Translations under genes and position numbers: made by a program
Shown here: piece after piece, positions 1 to 9,462 of the stretch
Layout: each line of letters begins with the position of its first letter
How positions within the stretch are numbered: the first letter of the stretch is position 1
Source: JBKQVT01 sp963727245
GTDB lineage: Bacteria; Planctomycetota; Planctomycetia; Pirellulales; Thermoguttaceae
Direction: 5' to 3'
Length of the DNA: 64,000 bases
NCBI GenBank assembly: GCA_963727245.1
Contig: CAVSFO010000001.1
Location: 248,001 to 312,000 of the forward strand
Notes under the pieces: generated by a model
Databases searched by the model: none
Told to the model about the DNA's origin: nothing
What the model saw: the letters and a program-made list of their open reading frames with translations, nothing else

Positions 1-3000
1 AGGTCTTCAAGCGGCCGGTCCAGACCGACGACTTCGGCGTCTCGCACGCCAACTTCGTCCTGGCCGACGAACTCAACCGGGGAAGTTACCGCGTGCGGGC
101 GATCGTGGCCGGCGCCAAGGAGGAGAAGACCGTCACCGTCGACCGCTACGTGCTGCCGAAATTCAAGACCGAGTTTAAGACCGACCGGCCGTTCTACCAG
201 CCGGGCGAGACCGTGAAGGCCGAACTGCAGGTGAACTACTTCTTCGGCAAACCGGTGGCCGGCGGCAAGGTGCAAGTGAAGTGCTCGAAATTCGACGTCG
301 GCTACGTCGATTTCCATCTCCTCGAAGGCCAGACCGATGCCACCGGGCATTACTCGTTCGAACGTCAAGCTGCCCGCCCACTTCGTCGGCCAGCCGCTGG
401 AGGCCGGCAAGGCCGCGGCAAAACTGGAAATCGCGGTGAGCGACACGGCTGGCCACAAGGAGATGATCGCCAGGAACGTGGCCGTCACCGCCGCGCCGAT
501 CCTGGTGATGGCCGTGCCGGAAAGCGGCCAGCTCGTGCCCAGGCTGGAAAACCGCATCTACGTCGTCTGCACGTATGCCGATTCGACTCCGGCCCGCTGC
601 CAAGTGGTGTGGACCAACGCTCCGGACCGCAAGCCCCAGACCATCCAGACCGACGAGGCCGGCTTCGGCATGTTCACCTATGAGCCCGACCAGGCGGGCG
701 ACGCGGCACGAGGCAATCGATTCAAAAACCGACTAAAACGGCCCGGGGGCAACCTGCGCATGACGCTTTTGGCGCGGGACGAGAAAGGGCAAGAAGGCCG
801 GGCCGCCCTGATGCTCGACAGCGAGGCCAAGACCGGCGACGACACGATCCTGCTGCGGACCGACAAGTCGATCTATCGCGTCGGCCAGCAGGCGAAACTG
901 GAGATTCTCACCACGCGCGAGACCGGCACGGTCTACCTGGACTTCATCAAGGACCGCCAGACCTGTCTCGCGCGGACCTTGGAGGTCAAGGAGGGCCGGG
1001 CGGCCGACACGCTGACCTTCGATCCCACCCTGGCCGGCACCGTGCAGGTGAACGCCTATCTGATCGGCGAAAACGGCGAAATGATGCGGGACCGGCGGCT
1101 GGTGATCGTCGACCCGGCCGACGATCTGAAAGTGTCGATCCACAACGACGCCGAGACCTATCTGCCCGGCGGCGAGGCCCAGGTGAGCTTCCGCGTGACC
1201 GGCGCGACGGGCGGGGGCGTGGTCTCCGCGCTGGGCGTGATGGTGGTGGACGAAGCCGTCTTCGCGCGTGCAGGAGATGCAGCCCGGGCTGGAGAAGATC
1301 TACTTCTACCTGGAAAAAGAAATCGCCACGCCGCGGTACGAGATCCACGGCTGGTCGCTGGATGAGTCGATGCAGCCGGACGAGCTGCCGCCGGAGGCCG
1401 CCGCCCGGCGCGACACGGCCGCCCGGGTGCTGTTGGCCTCCGCCAAGGGCGTCGGGGACTACGCGCTCCAGGTGGACACGTATCGGCGCGACAACAAGGC
1501 GGCCGCCTTGCAGATCAAGATGCGCCCGCTGTTGGTCGCTCCCTACCAGAAAGTGGCCCAGGCCCTGGCGCAGTACGCGAAGAAATTCAGCAAAAATGCC
1601 ACGACGCTCCGCGACGTGGACATTCCACTGCTGATCCACGAGGGCCTGCTCAAGCCGGAGGACGTGCGGGATCCCTGGGGCAAGCCGGTAAAGCTGCTGG
1701 GGCTCCAGTGGTGTCCGAAATGCCAGACCTTCCATAGCTTCGCCGTCGCCTCGGCCGGCATCGACGGCCGGTGGGACACGGCCGACGATGTGACGTACCC
1801 GGACCCGAGCCAGATCGGATTACACCTGTGCGCTGTCGTTTTGGACGGGATGAACACGTTCGAGGCAGCGCGGGAGCCCGCGGCGGAGGCAATGGCCGCC
1901 GCGCCGCCGCCCTTTCCCGCTGAGAAGGCGCAGCAACAAAAGTTCGAAGCGGACAACAGGTGGGCGCGTGGCAGCGGCGACGGCTCCGGTTCCGGGGCGT
2001 CGCAACCGGTCCGGATCCGCGACTACTTCCCCGAGACGCTTTACTTCAACCCCGCCGTAATCACCGACGGCGACGGAAACGCCGTGCTGCGCGTGCCGCT
2101 GGCCGACTCGATCACCACCTGGCGGCTGACGTGCATGGCGTCGTCGGCCCGCGGACGGCTGGGCTCGGCCACCGCCGGAATCAACGTCTTCCAGGACTTC
2201 TTCGTGGATGTCGACTTCCCCGTGGCCCTCACCCAGAACGACGAAGTGTCGGTGCCCGTGGCCGTCTACAACTACCTCAAGGCCGAGCAGGCGGTGCGGC
2301 TGGAAGTGGCCCCCGGCGACTGGTTCGAGCTGCGCTCGCCGGCCGTGCAGACGGTGACGCTCGGCCCGGGCGAGGTGAAGGCCGTGTACTTTCCCATCGT
2401 GGCGCGAAAAGTCGGCTTCCAGAAGTTCACTGTCACCGCCCGGGGGGCCAAGAAGAGCGACGCCGTCGCCCGCAGCGTCGAGATCGTGCCCGACGGCAAG
2501 GAGTTCCTCACCAGTTACAGCGGCCGCCTGAAAGGCAAAATCACCCATACCATCGACATCCCGCCGCAGGCGATCGAGGGGGCCAGCAAGATTTTCGTGA
2601 AGGTCTACCCGGGCATGCTCTCGCAGGTGCTCGAAGGCCTGGATAAGATGCTCCGCATGCCTAGCGGCTGCTTCGAGCAGACCTCCAGCTCCACCTATCC
2701 GAACGTGTTGGTGCTCGACTACATGAAGAGCACCGGCAAGATCACCCCCGAGTTGCAGATGAAGGCCGAGGGTTTCATCAACGCCGGCTACCAGCGGCTG
2801 CTGTCGTTCGAGGTTGCCGGCGGCGGATTCGAGTGGTTCGGCCGGTGCCGGCCCATTCGATCCTGACGGCCTATGGGCTGATGGAGTTTTACGATATGAG
2901 CAAGGTCTATGCGGTGGACCCGGCGGTCATCGCCCGCACGCAGCAGTGGCTGGCCCGCTTGCAGCAGCGCGACGGCTCGTTCGCGCCCTCGGCGGGCGGA

Positions 3001-4126
3001 ATCGCCGAAGGGGCGATCAACAAGATGCAGGACAACGTTCTTGCGCAACACGGCCTACACCGTCTGGGCGCTGGCCGCCACCGAATACGGCGGGCCCGAG
3101 CTGCGCAAGGGGGCCGACTACCTTCGCGGCCATCTCGACGAAATGAAGGACAACTACACTCTGGCCCTGGTGGCCAACGCCTTGGCCACGGTCGATGCCA
3201 CGGACAAGACGACCGGCCGGGTGCTCGACCTGCTGCAAGGCGGCCGCAGCGAGAAGGACGACCTGGTGTTCTGGAGCCTGCAAGGCGACACGCCCACCTT
3301 CGGCAGTGGCGCCGCCGGCGACATCGAGGTCACCGCGCTGGCCGTGCAGGCCCTCATTCGCGGCGGCCGGGCATTGGATATCGCCGACAAAGCCGTGGCC
3401 TACCTGGCTAAGAACAAGGACGCCTACGGCACCTGGCAATCCACCCAGGCCACCATCCAGGCCTTGCGGGCCATGCTCATGGCCGAGCGGGGCGCAACGG
3501 CCAAGTCCAGCGGCACCATCGACTTGCAGCTCAACGGCAAGGCGGTCAAAACCCTGCGGGTGGACCCGTCCACAAGCGACGTGCTCCAGTTGGTCGATCT
3601 GAAGGAAATGACCGCCGCCGGTCCCAACGACGTCTCCCTGAGCTTTCAGGGCACCGGCGGGCTGCTCTACCAGGTCGTGGGCCGCTACTATCTGCCGTAT
3701 CCTCGCGGCGCGGCCGCCGCGCCCGAGCCCGAACCGTTGGCCATCAAGGTCGAGTACGATCGCACGAACCTCAACGTCGAGGACGTGGTGGCCGTCACGG
3801 CCACCGTGACCAACAACCTGGCAGGTTCGGCCCAGATGGTGATCGTCGATCTCGGCCTGCCGCCGGGCTTCACGCCCGTGCTCGACCAGCTAAACGGGCT
3901 GGTGGCCGCCGGGCAGATCGAGAAGTACGCGGTCACCGGCCGGCAGATCATCGTCTACTTGCGGCAGGTGACCGCCGGCGTGCCGGTGAAATTGCAGTAC
4001 CAGTTGCTGGCCAAGTACCCGCTGAAGGCCCAGACCGGCAAATCGGTGGCCTATGAATACTATAACCCGGCCGCCCGGGGCGAGTCGAAGCCCGTGCAAT
4101 TGACGGTGGCGAAGAGCAAGAAGTGA
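1..4126 (+). CDS. Alpha-2-macroglobulin family protein, 5'-partial, frame broken four times
   Basis: This is the C-terminal part of a bacterial alpha-2-macroglobulin, a large secreted or periplasmic protease trap. The gene begins before the window. Macroglobulin-type (MG2-like) repeats fill the first kilobase. The thioester motif GCFEQ lies at 2665-2679, followed by the alpha-helical thioester domain (roughly 2700-3480) and a receptor-binding-like end, with a TGA stop at 4124-4126. Family knowledge: cleavage of a bait region exposes the Cys-Gln thioester, which then binds the attacking protease covalently. The frame shifts by one base near 361, 1265, 2845 and 3037. Across each point the protein similarity simply continues in another frame, and no stop codon interrupts the correct frames. 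The shifts therefore look like sequence errors, although a decayed gene cannot be excluded. No PBP1C gene, the common partner in proteobacteria, is seen downstream. Confidence 0.85.
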
Positions 4127-4192
4127 CGCAAGGGCCGGGTGCGGGCCCAGGTGCAGTATTTGCGCGAAGCCCGATGAGCAAGGAAATTCGTT

Positions 4193-5230
4193 GTGAAGCT
4201 TTCGGTCCTGCTGTCAGCCGTCATCCTTGCGTTCGCCTTCGTGGGCGGTCGGGCGGTCGCCGCCAAGGCGTATTCCAGGGTCTTCAAGGAGTACTTCGAA
4301 CGGGACTTGCCCGAGACGCAAGTGCCCGTCCCGGAAAGCATCCAGAAGGATATGTATCAAATTGCATGTACGTTCCTCGGGCGCGTGTACCCGGACATTG
4401 ACAAGGACTGGATGCGGAAGGAGTGCGGCAAGGCCCTGCTCAAAGATCGCTACGGGCTCTTGCGACTTCATGATCCCTGGCCCCCGATGGTCCGCATTCG
4501 CGTCAAGGGCACACTGCAAATGGACGTGTCGTTTCCTTGGGGTGATGTCGTTCAGCTCGCGGCTCTGTGCCCGCCCCCGGGGGTCGTGCTGAAGGTACTG
4601 GAGAAACCGTTGACGGTCGACCAGACCGAGGTTCGCGCGCGCCGGGTCTTGGATAGGCTAGTTGGCGGTCCAGAGCGGGCCCGGGGGTTCGAAGCAACGG
4701 AATCTGGTGAGGCGCAAAGAAATTACGACTACTTTCGATTCGTCGAGTTCGCCCGTTCGCCAGGGCGTTCGTCCGTGACGGGCCTCTACGTCCATGTTCG
4801 CAGGCCGGACGGATTCATTCAGCGATGCAACTGGAGCACGCTACGCCTGCGGCCGACGGTCCCTTATAATGAGGCCGCCAGGATGGCAAAGGCGATCCCG
4901 ACAGGGGGAACCGGCCCTGGCGAGATTTATCTTGAAACGAGGTATCGTGGCGGCGCTGGTACGTTGGTTTGGATCTTTGAAGTGCCACCATCGCCGGGCG
5001 GGAGCTCGCTGTACGAGACGTGGTGGGACGCCACGACCGGCGACCTTTTGTATTCGATGGTGCTTCACGGCGGCACGCCGGAGAAGCCTTATCAAAACCC
5101 CAAGTATTTTACCGAGGTGAACGACGAGGTAATCAAACGCAACATCGACATGCTAATCAAGGATCGCGTTGCGGAGCTGGAGAAGAAGCGAGACGAACAG
5201 GGCGCGGGAAAACCCCCTCCGGCCAAGTAA
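4193..5230 (+). CDS. Secreted protein of unknown function
   Basis: I do not recognise a family. The protein has 345 residues and starts at a GTG preceded by AAGGA about ten bases upstream. The first 23 residues (MKLSVLLSAVILAFAFVGG and the following ARAVA-like stretch) form a Sec signal peptide, so the product should be exported. The body has no obvious transmembrane segment. The C-terminus is a charged, Lys/Glu-rich tail ending in PPPAK. The gene follows the macroglobulin gene by 66 bases on the same strand and might be cotranscribed with it. Its base composition is somewhat lower in GC than its neighbours, which may indicate a different history. Confidence 0.7.
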   Translation: MKLSVLLSAVILAFAFVGGRAVAAKAYSRVFKEYFERDLPETQVPVPESIQKDMYQIACTFLGRVYPDIDKDWMRKECGKALLKDRYGLLRLHDPWPPMVRIRVKGTLQMDVSFPWGDVVQLAALCPPPGVVLKVLEKPLTVDQTEVRARRVLDRLVGGPERARGFEATESGEAQRNYDYFRFVEFARSPGRSSVTGLYVHVRRPDGFIQRCNWSTLRLRPTVPYNEAARMAKAIPTGGTGPGEIYLETRYRGGAGTLVWIFEVPPSPGGSSLYETWWDATTGDLLYSMVLHGGTPEKPYQNPKYFTEVNDEVIKRNIDMLIKDRVAELEKKRDEQGAGKPPPAK

Positions 5231-5370
5231 CCGCCGTGCGCGGTCGCGGATCGGACGACGACCGAGGGCGAAGCCGTGGGAGCGAACCGTTGTCTGCCGG
5301 ACCGTCGTGTAGAACGCCCCTCTTGCCGCGGGATCCGATGAAACCTTGCCTTAACCCACTGCCATTTCAC

Positions 5371-5549
5371 GCCTTAGAACGTGTTTTGAAATTCTCCCCT
5401 CTCCCTTTGGGAGAGGGGACGGGGGTGAGGGCGATTGCCGTTGTGGCCCGGCCAAGCCGACGTTTCTCGACACTGCTGCCCTCACCCTAACCCTCTCCCG
5501 GAGGGAGAGGGGACCTGTCACTCGCCATTTCAAAACACGTTCTTAGCGC
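5371..5549. repeat. MITE-like element with nested inverted repeats
   Basis: An exact 14-bp terminal inverted repeat (AACGTGTTTTGAAA at 5378-5391, its complement at 5528-5541) encloses two further palindromes of the CCCTCTCCC...GGGAGAGGG type. The unit of about 165 bp carries no gene and fills most of the 473-bp gap between the secreted protein and the oxygenase. The CCCTCTCCC palindrome is a common dispersed bacterial repeat. Its packaging inside perfect terminal repeats suggests a non-autonomous mobile unit. Confidence 0.7.
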
Positions 5550-5703
5550 CAAGCTGAAGGAAGCGGAAACGCCCCGGACCACCACGGGGCCGCAGGGCCG
5601 TAGTCGGTGGGAAACTGCTATTTCGCCGGTGCCACGAGCCGGGTATACTCCGCCGCGACTGGGGGGTGAAAAATCAGGCCCCAAAAACGCGGCAGGAGCA
5701 GTC

Positions 5704-6444
5704 ATGAAGTATCTCAATGACGACTGTATCCAGGGACTTTCCGCCGACACGTTCCAGCAGCAGGGTCCCTACCCGTGGGTGAATATCCAAGGCACGTTGA
5801 CCCCGCAAGGTTTCGAGAGCCTGCGCCAGACCCTTCCTGACATTTCGGCGTTCGAGCGCCGAGTCGGCCTGAAGCGCTCCCACGGCCAGGGCTACCATGA
5901 CCGGTCGATCTTGCACTATCGCCAGGGCATGAAGCTGCCGGCCCCCTGGAGCGAATTCCTGGAAGAATTGCAGGGCGACGCCTACCGGTCTTTCCTCCGC
6001 CGCATGTTCTGCGCGCCGCAGAAGCGGCTCATTTTCACCTTTGAATGGTACTACGCCTGGCAGGGTTGCGGGGTCTCGCCGCACTGCGACGCCCGGCGCA
6101 AGGTGGGAACGCATATTTTCTATTTCAACACCGACGAAGATTGGGATCCGAATTGGGGAGGGGACGTCCTGATCCTGGACGACGACAAGCGTTTCCGGCG
6201 TCATTCGGGCCCGACGTTCGATCAACTGCGGGTGGCCGCCTCGCTGGACCCGCGGGGAAACGGCAGCCTGCTGTTCCAGCGGACGGCACATTCCTGGCAC
6301 GGCGTGCGTCCGCTCCAGGCCCCGCCGGGCCACTTGCGAAAACTCTTCCTCGTCACCATCAACGAGCCGACGCTGCAAGTCTTGTGGCGGCGCGTTCGCG
6401 GCAAGGACGCCGACGGCTTTCCCCTGGCGCCGCTGGTGAGCTAG
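5704..6444 (+). CDS. 2-oxoglutarate/Fe(II)-dependent oxygenase (proline 4-hydroxylase-like fold)
   Basis: A 246-residue cytoplasmic dioxygenase. The iron-binding facial triad is visible: the HxD pair is HCD (in GVSPHCDARRK, around residue 128) and the distal histidine lies in TAHSWHGVRPL near residue 199. LRKLFLVT follows and supplies the basic residue that normally holds 2-oxoglutarate. The segment GGDVLILDDD lies between them, as in prolyl-hydroxylase-like enzymes acting on small molecules or peptides. The start ATG is chosen because AGGAG lies seven bases upstream. A TATACT box at 5644-5649 may be its -10 element, but no good -35 is seen. Only 15 bases separate it from the chorismatase-like gene, so the two probably act in one pathway. 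The substrate is unknown. Confidence 0.8.
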   Translation: MKYLNDDCIQGLSADTFQQQGPYPWVNIQGTLTPQGFESLRQTLPDISAFERRVGLKRSHGQGYHDRSILHYRQGMKLPAPWSEFLEELQGDAYRSFLRRMFCAPQKRLIFTFEWYYAWQGCGVSPHCDARRKVGTHIFYFNTDEDWDPNWGGDVLILDDDKRFRRHSGPTFDQLRVAASLDPRGNGSLLFQRTAHSWHGVRPLQAPPGHLRKLFLVTINEPTLQVLWRRVRGKDADGFPLAPLVS

Positions 6445-6459
6445 CGACGGATTCTCAGC

Positions 6460-7825
6460 ATGGCCACACACGCCATCCGCAAAACGTCCCGCGCGGGGAT
6501 CGGCTGCTCGGCTGTCGATCTCAACAACGTCCGCCACGTGCTGGCGGCGGCGGTTCCCGGCGCCGGCGGCACGCTCCGCCAGCAGGCCGTCGCTGCCCTG
6601 CGCACCATCGCCGCGGCGATGGAGCAGGAAAGCGCCGGCGGGTCGAATCGTCCACCAGGCGGTGTTCGTGGCCAACGTCGCAGACATCGACCAATGCCGG
6701 CGGATCATCGCCGATTTCTATGGCCCGGAGTTGCCCGCCACCAGTTACATCCCCCAGCCGCCGTGCGGCGGCAGGCTGCTGGGGATCGAGGCCCTGGGCG
6801 TGGGGCGCGGCAGGGGCGCGGTCGAGATCAGCCGCCTCAGCGAGCAGCTTGTGATCGCCCGGCACAACGGCATCGCCTGGGTGCACTGTGCCGAGGTCGT
6901 TCCCCAGAATCCCGCCGCCGGCGTCCACGACGCTGCGGCCAGTGCTTTCGGCCAGGTCCGCCGGCTGCTAGACGGCGCCGGCGTCCGCTTCGATCAGGTG
7001 ATCCGCACGTGGCTCTATCTCGGCGGAATCACCGAGCATGACGGGCCCGCGCTGCGCTACCAGGAACTCAACCGGGCCCGCGACGATTTCTTCAAGGATG
7101 TTCGCTTCTTGGCCGGCCGCCGGCCGCCAGGCGGCGGCGGATCCGCTTATCCGGCGAGCACGGGCATTGGGACCCGTGGCCGCGGCCTCAGAATCAGTGC
7201 GATCGCATTGGCGACCGAGCGCAGCGACGTGATTGCCGTGCCGCTGGAGAACCCCGCTCAGACCGCGGCCTACGACTACTCGGCCTCCTACAGCCCGAAT
7301 AGCCCGAAATTCTCGCGGGCGATGGCGCTGTCGTGCGGCGCCTACGCGACGATCTTCATTTCCGGCACCGCCAGCATCACCGACTCGGAGACCCGCCACG
7401 GCGGCGACGTGGTTGCGCAGACGCACCAGACCGTGGACAACATCGCCGCGCTGATCTCCGAGGAGAACCTTTGCCGCCACGGGTTGCCGGGACTGGGCAC
7501 TTCCCTGGAGGGCCTGGGGCTGGCCCGCGTCTACATCAAGCGACAACAGGACTACGAGGCGGTCCACGCGGTCTGTCAGGGGCGGTTGGGCGAGTTGCCG
7601 ACGATCTATGCCGTGGCCGACGTCTGCCGCCCGGATCTGTTGGTGGAGATCGAAGGCATCGCCTTTTCGTGCAAGTCCGCGACGCCGTTCCACGGACTGC
7701 GCGGCCCGCATTTTCGCCAGATGCAACCGGCGCCCTATTCCCGCAGCGGGCACAGTGCTGGCGGGGCTCGAGCTGGCCCCCCCGTTGCAAACGGGGGGCT
7801 TTTCTCGCCGGCGGAAACTTTCTGA
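6460..7825 (+). CDS. RidA/YjgF-superfamily protein, chorismatase (FkbO/Hyg5/XanB2)-like, frameshifted
   Basis: The reconstructed protein is about 455 residues. A one-base shift near 6645 (TCGAATCG; dropping one A restores the frame) joins an N-terminal segment to a long C-terminal part. The C-terminal third contains FISGTASITDSETRHGGDV followed by QTHQTVDNIAALI, the signature I associate with FkbO/Hyg5-type chorismatases, which hydrolyse chorismate to hydroxybenzoate or dihydrobenzoate products. The family assignment is from motif memory and is moderately sure; a generic RidA-like deaminase fold is the alternative. The reading frame runs through a terminator hairpin at 7777-7799 and ends just beyond it, so the last 15 or so residues are encoded by a repeat. 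It follows the oxygenase by 15 bases. Confidence 0.6.
7777..7804 (+). terminator. Intrinsic terminator carried by a dispersed repeat
   Basis: A perfect 9-bp stem CCCCCCGTT / AACGGGGGG with a three-base loop is followed by CTTTTC on the plus strand. It lies between the convergent chorismatase-like and DUF1598 genes. The same core, including the downstream TCTCGCCGG, recurs on the opposite strand at 16630-16657, so this is a mobile terminator module. Confidence 0.7.
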
Positions 7826-7844
7826 AGGTCGCTGTAGCGCACCG

Positions 7845-9215
7845 TCAGTTCGAGCACCAGGTGGCGACGGGGGCGATCTTGGCCCGGACCGCCGCCGGGG
7901 CGTCGCTCTTCTCGGCCCGATCGACGATCAGCCACGACTGGATCGACACGCCGCCGGAGACGCTGATCACCCAGTTGCGTCCCTTCCGCAGGGCACTCGC
8001 CGTGCTGTCGATCTCCTTCGGCACCGCATACACGTCGGTCTTCAGGGCCTTGGGGTCCATCAGCACCGGCAGGCTGTTGCCCGCCTTGCCGGGCAGGTCT
8101 TCCTTCACGATCAGGGCCCCCACGATCGCCAGTTCCATGCAGTTGCGCAACTGGCCGAAGAGCGGGTCCGCCAGGGCCAGGGCATCGTACTGTCTGGTCA
8201 TGTTGTCGGCCCATGTCTTGGCCGCCAGGTTGGCCTTGCCCGTGTGCTCGCGGCCGCCGTTGGCTGTGAGGAAATCCTCCTCGGTCATCGCCTTGACGCT
8301 GCCGCCCCGCAGCTCCCAAGAGAGCCCTTCCGCATCGCGGAGCAGCGAGTCGTATTTCGGCTCCAACCACCACCGCGGCGCCATGTTACGCATGCCCTGT
8401 GCCGCCGGCGTCGATCATCTGCAAATAGCTGGGCAAACCCGGAACCGGCGACTTTTCGAAGCCCATCGCCAGCCGCTTCATGTGATAGTCGGCCGACACC
8501 AGGACGCGGGCGAAGTGACTGGTCGCCGGCACGCCGCTGAAGGTGATGCGCTGACGGCCCAGCGTCTGCTCGAGGTTGTCCTTCGTGGTATCGGCGATGG
8601 TGTGCAGCGTCCTTACATAGCTCTGCAACTGGCGGAGGCCCTCGGCCGTCGGATCGATCGAGCAGGTGATGCCGCCGTGGGCGGCCTGCTGCGCCGTCCG
8701 CAACGCCACGGCCAAATCGTCCAGTTGCAACACCGGCCGTCCGCTCTTGACGCCCACGATGTAGCCGCGGCGGGGTTCGACCTTCCAGCCTTCGCCGGGT
8801 CCCACCAGCACGATGTCTTTCTGCTCGGGATACACCAGCACGTAGCGGACCTGCTGCAAGCCGCCGAGGAACTTGATGTCCTGCGGCAGGGGCTTGCCGG
8901 TCTTGGTGAACTCTTCGACGGCCGTTTCCAAGTGACGCAACGAGACCTTGCGCATTTCCGTGACCTCGCCGAAGGCGGCGGGGACTTTGTCCAAGCCGCG
9001 GCGCGGACCCGGATCAAATCGCCGTGGCCGTCCAGATCAACGTTGTCCAGCACGCCGTCGGCATTGATGGAAATGCCGCCGACCGCTTGCTGAACGGCCC
9101 CGTCAACGACCTGTGCCCTGAGCGGGGAGCCGACGGCCAAGACGGCCGCCGCCGCGACGGCCAACAGCCCGATCTGCAACGATGAGGGACCCCACGAGCG
9201 ATGCTTTGTAACCAT
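7845..9215 (-). CDS. DUF1598 domain protein, exported, frame broken twice
   Basis: A planctomycete-specific exported protein of unknown function. The reconstructed length is about 455 residues. The start at 9215 is supported by GGGGAGG upstream and an N-terminal signal segment (LLAVAAAAVLAVGSPLRA). The segment with VRYVLVYPEQKDIVLVGPGE and CSIDPTAEGLRQLQ is the DUF1598 core. One-base shifts near 8995 and 8400 split the gene into three frames; similarity continues across both. The C-terminal part (WLEPKYDSLLRDAEGLSWEL) also belongs to the family. It converges with the chorismatase-like gene, with a terminator hairpin between them, and is divergent from the FHA/sigma-54 regulator. Confidence 0.75.
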
Positions 9216-9462
9216 AACGCCACCTCCCCAAGTTCTGTACCATGCCCTTTCGGCAAGACGCTCACAGAAGTTCTAGCCTACCTCTGCGCAAGGTAAATAG
9301 CAAGCAGAATTGGATTCATACCACCCATCGGATGGGTCCAGACCCCGCCGATTCGCTCCGCCCGCAACGGGATTTCTTCGTGCCCGCGCCTTGCCGAGCC
9401 GCGCGGTGCTGAGCTAAGTTAAAGAGGATAGTAGCGCCTCCCCGTTTCCCATTGGCAGTCGC

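Noticed and set aside
361..3045. Programmed ribosomal frameshifting in the macroglobulin gene
   Set aside because: The four sites have no slippery heptamer or conserved structure and both plus and minus shifts occur. Similar shifts are spread over many unrelated genes.
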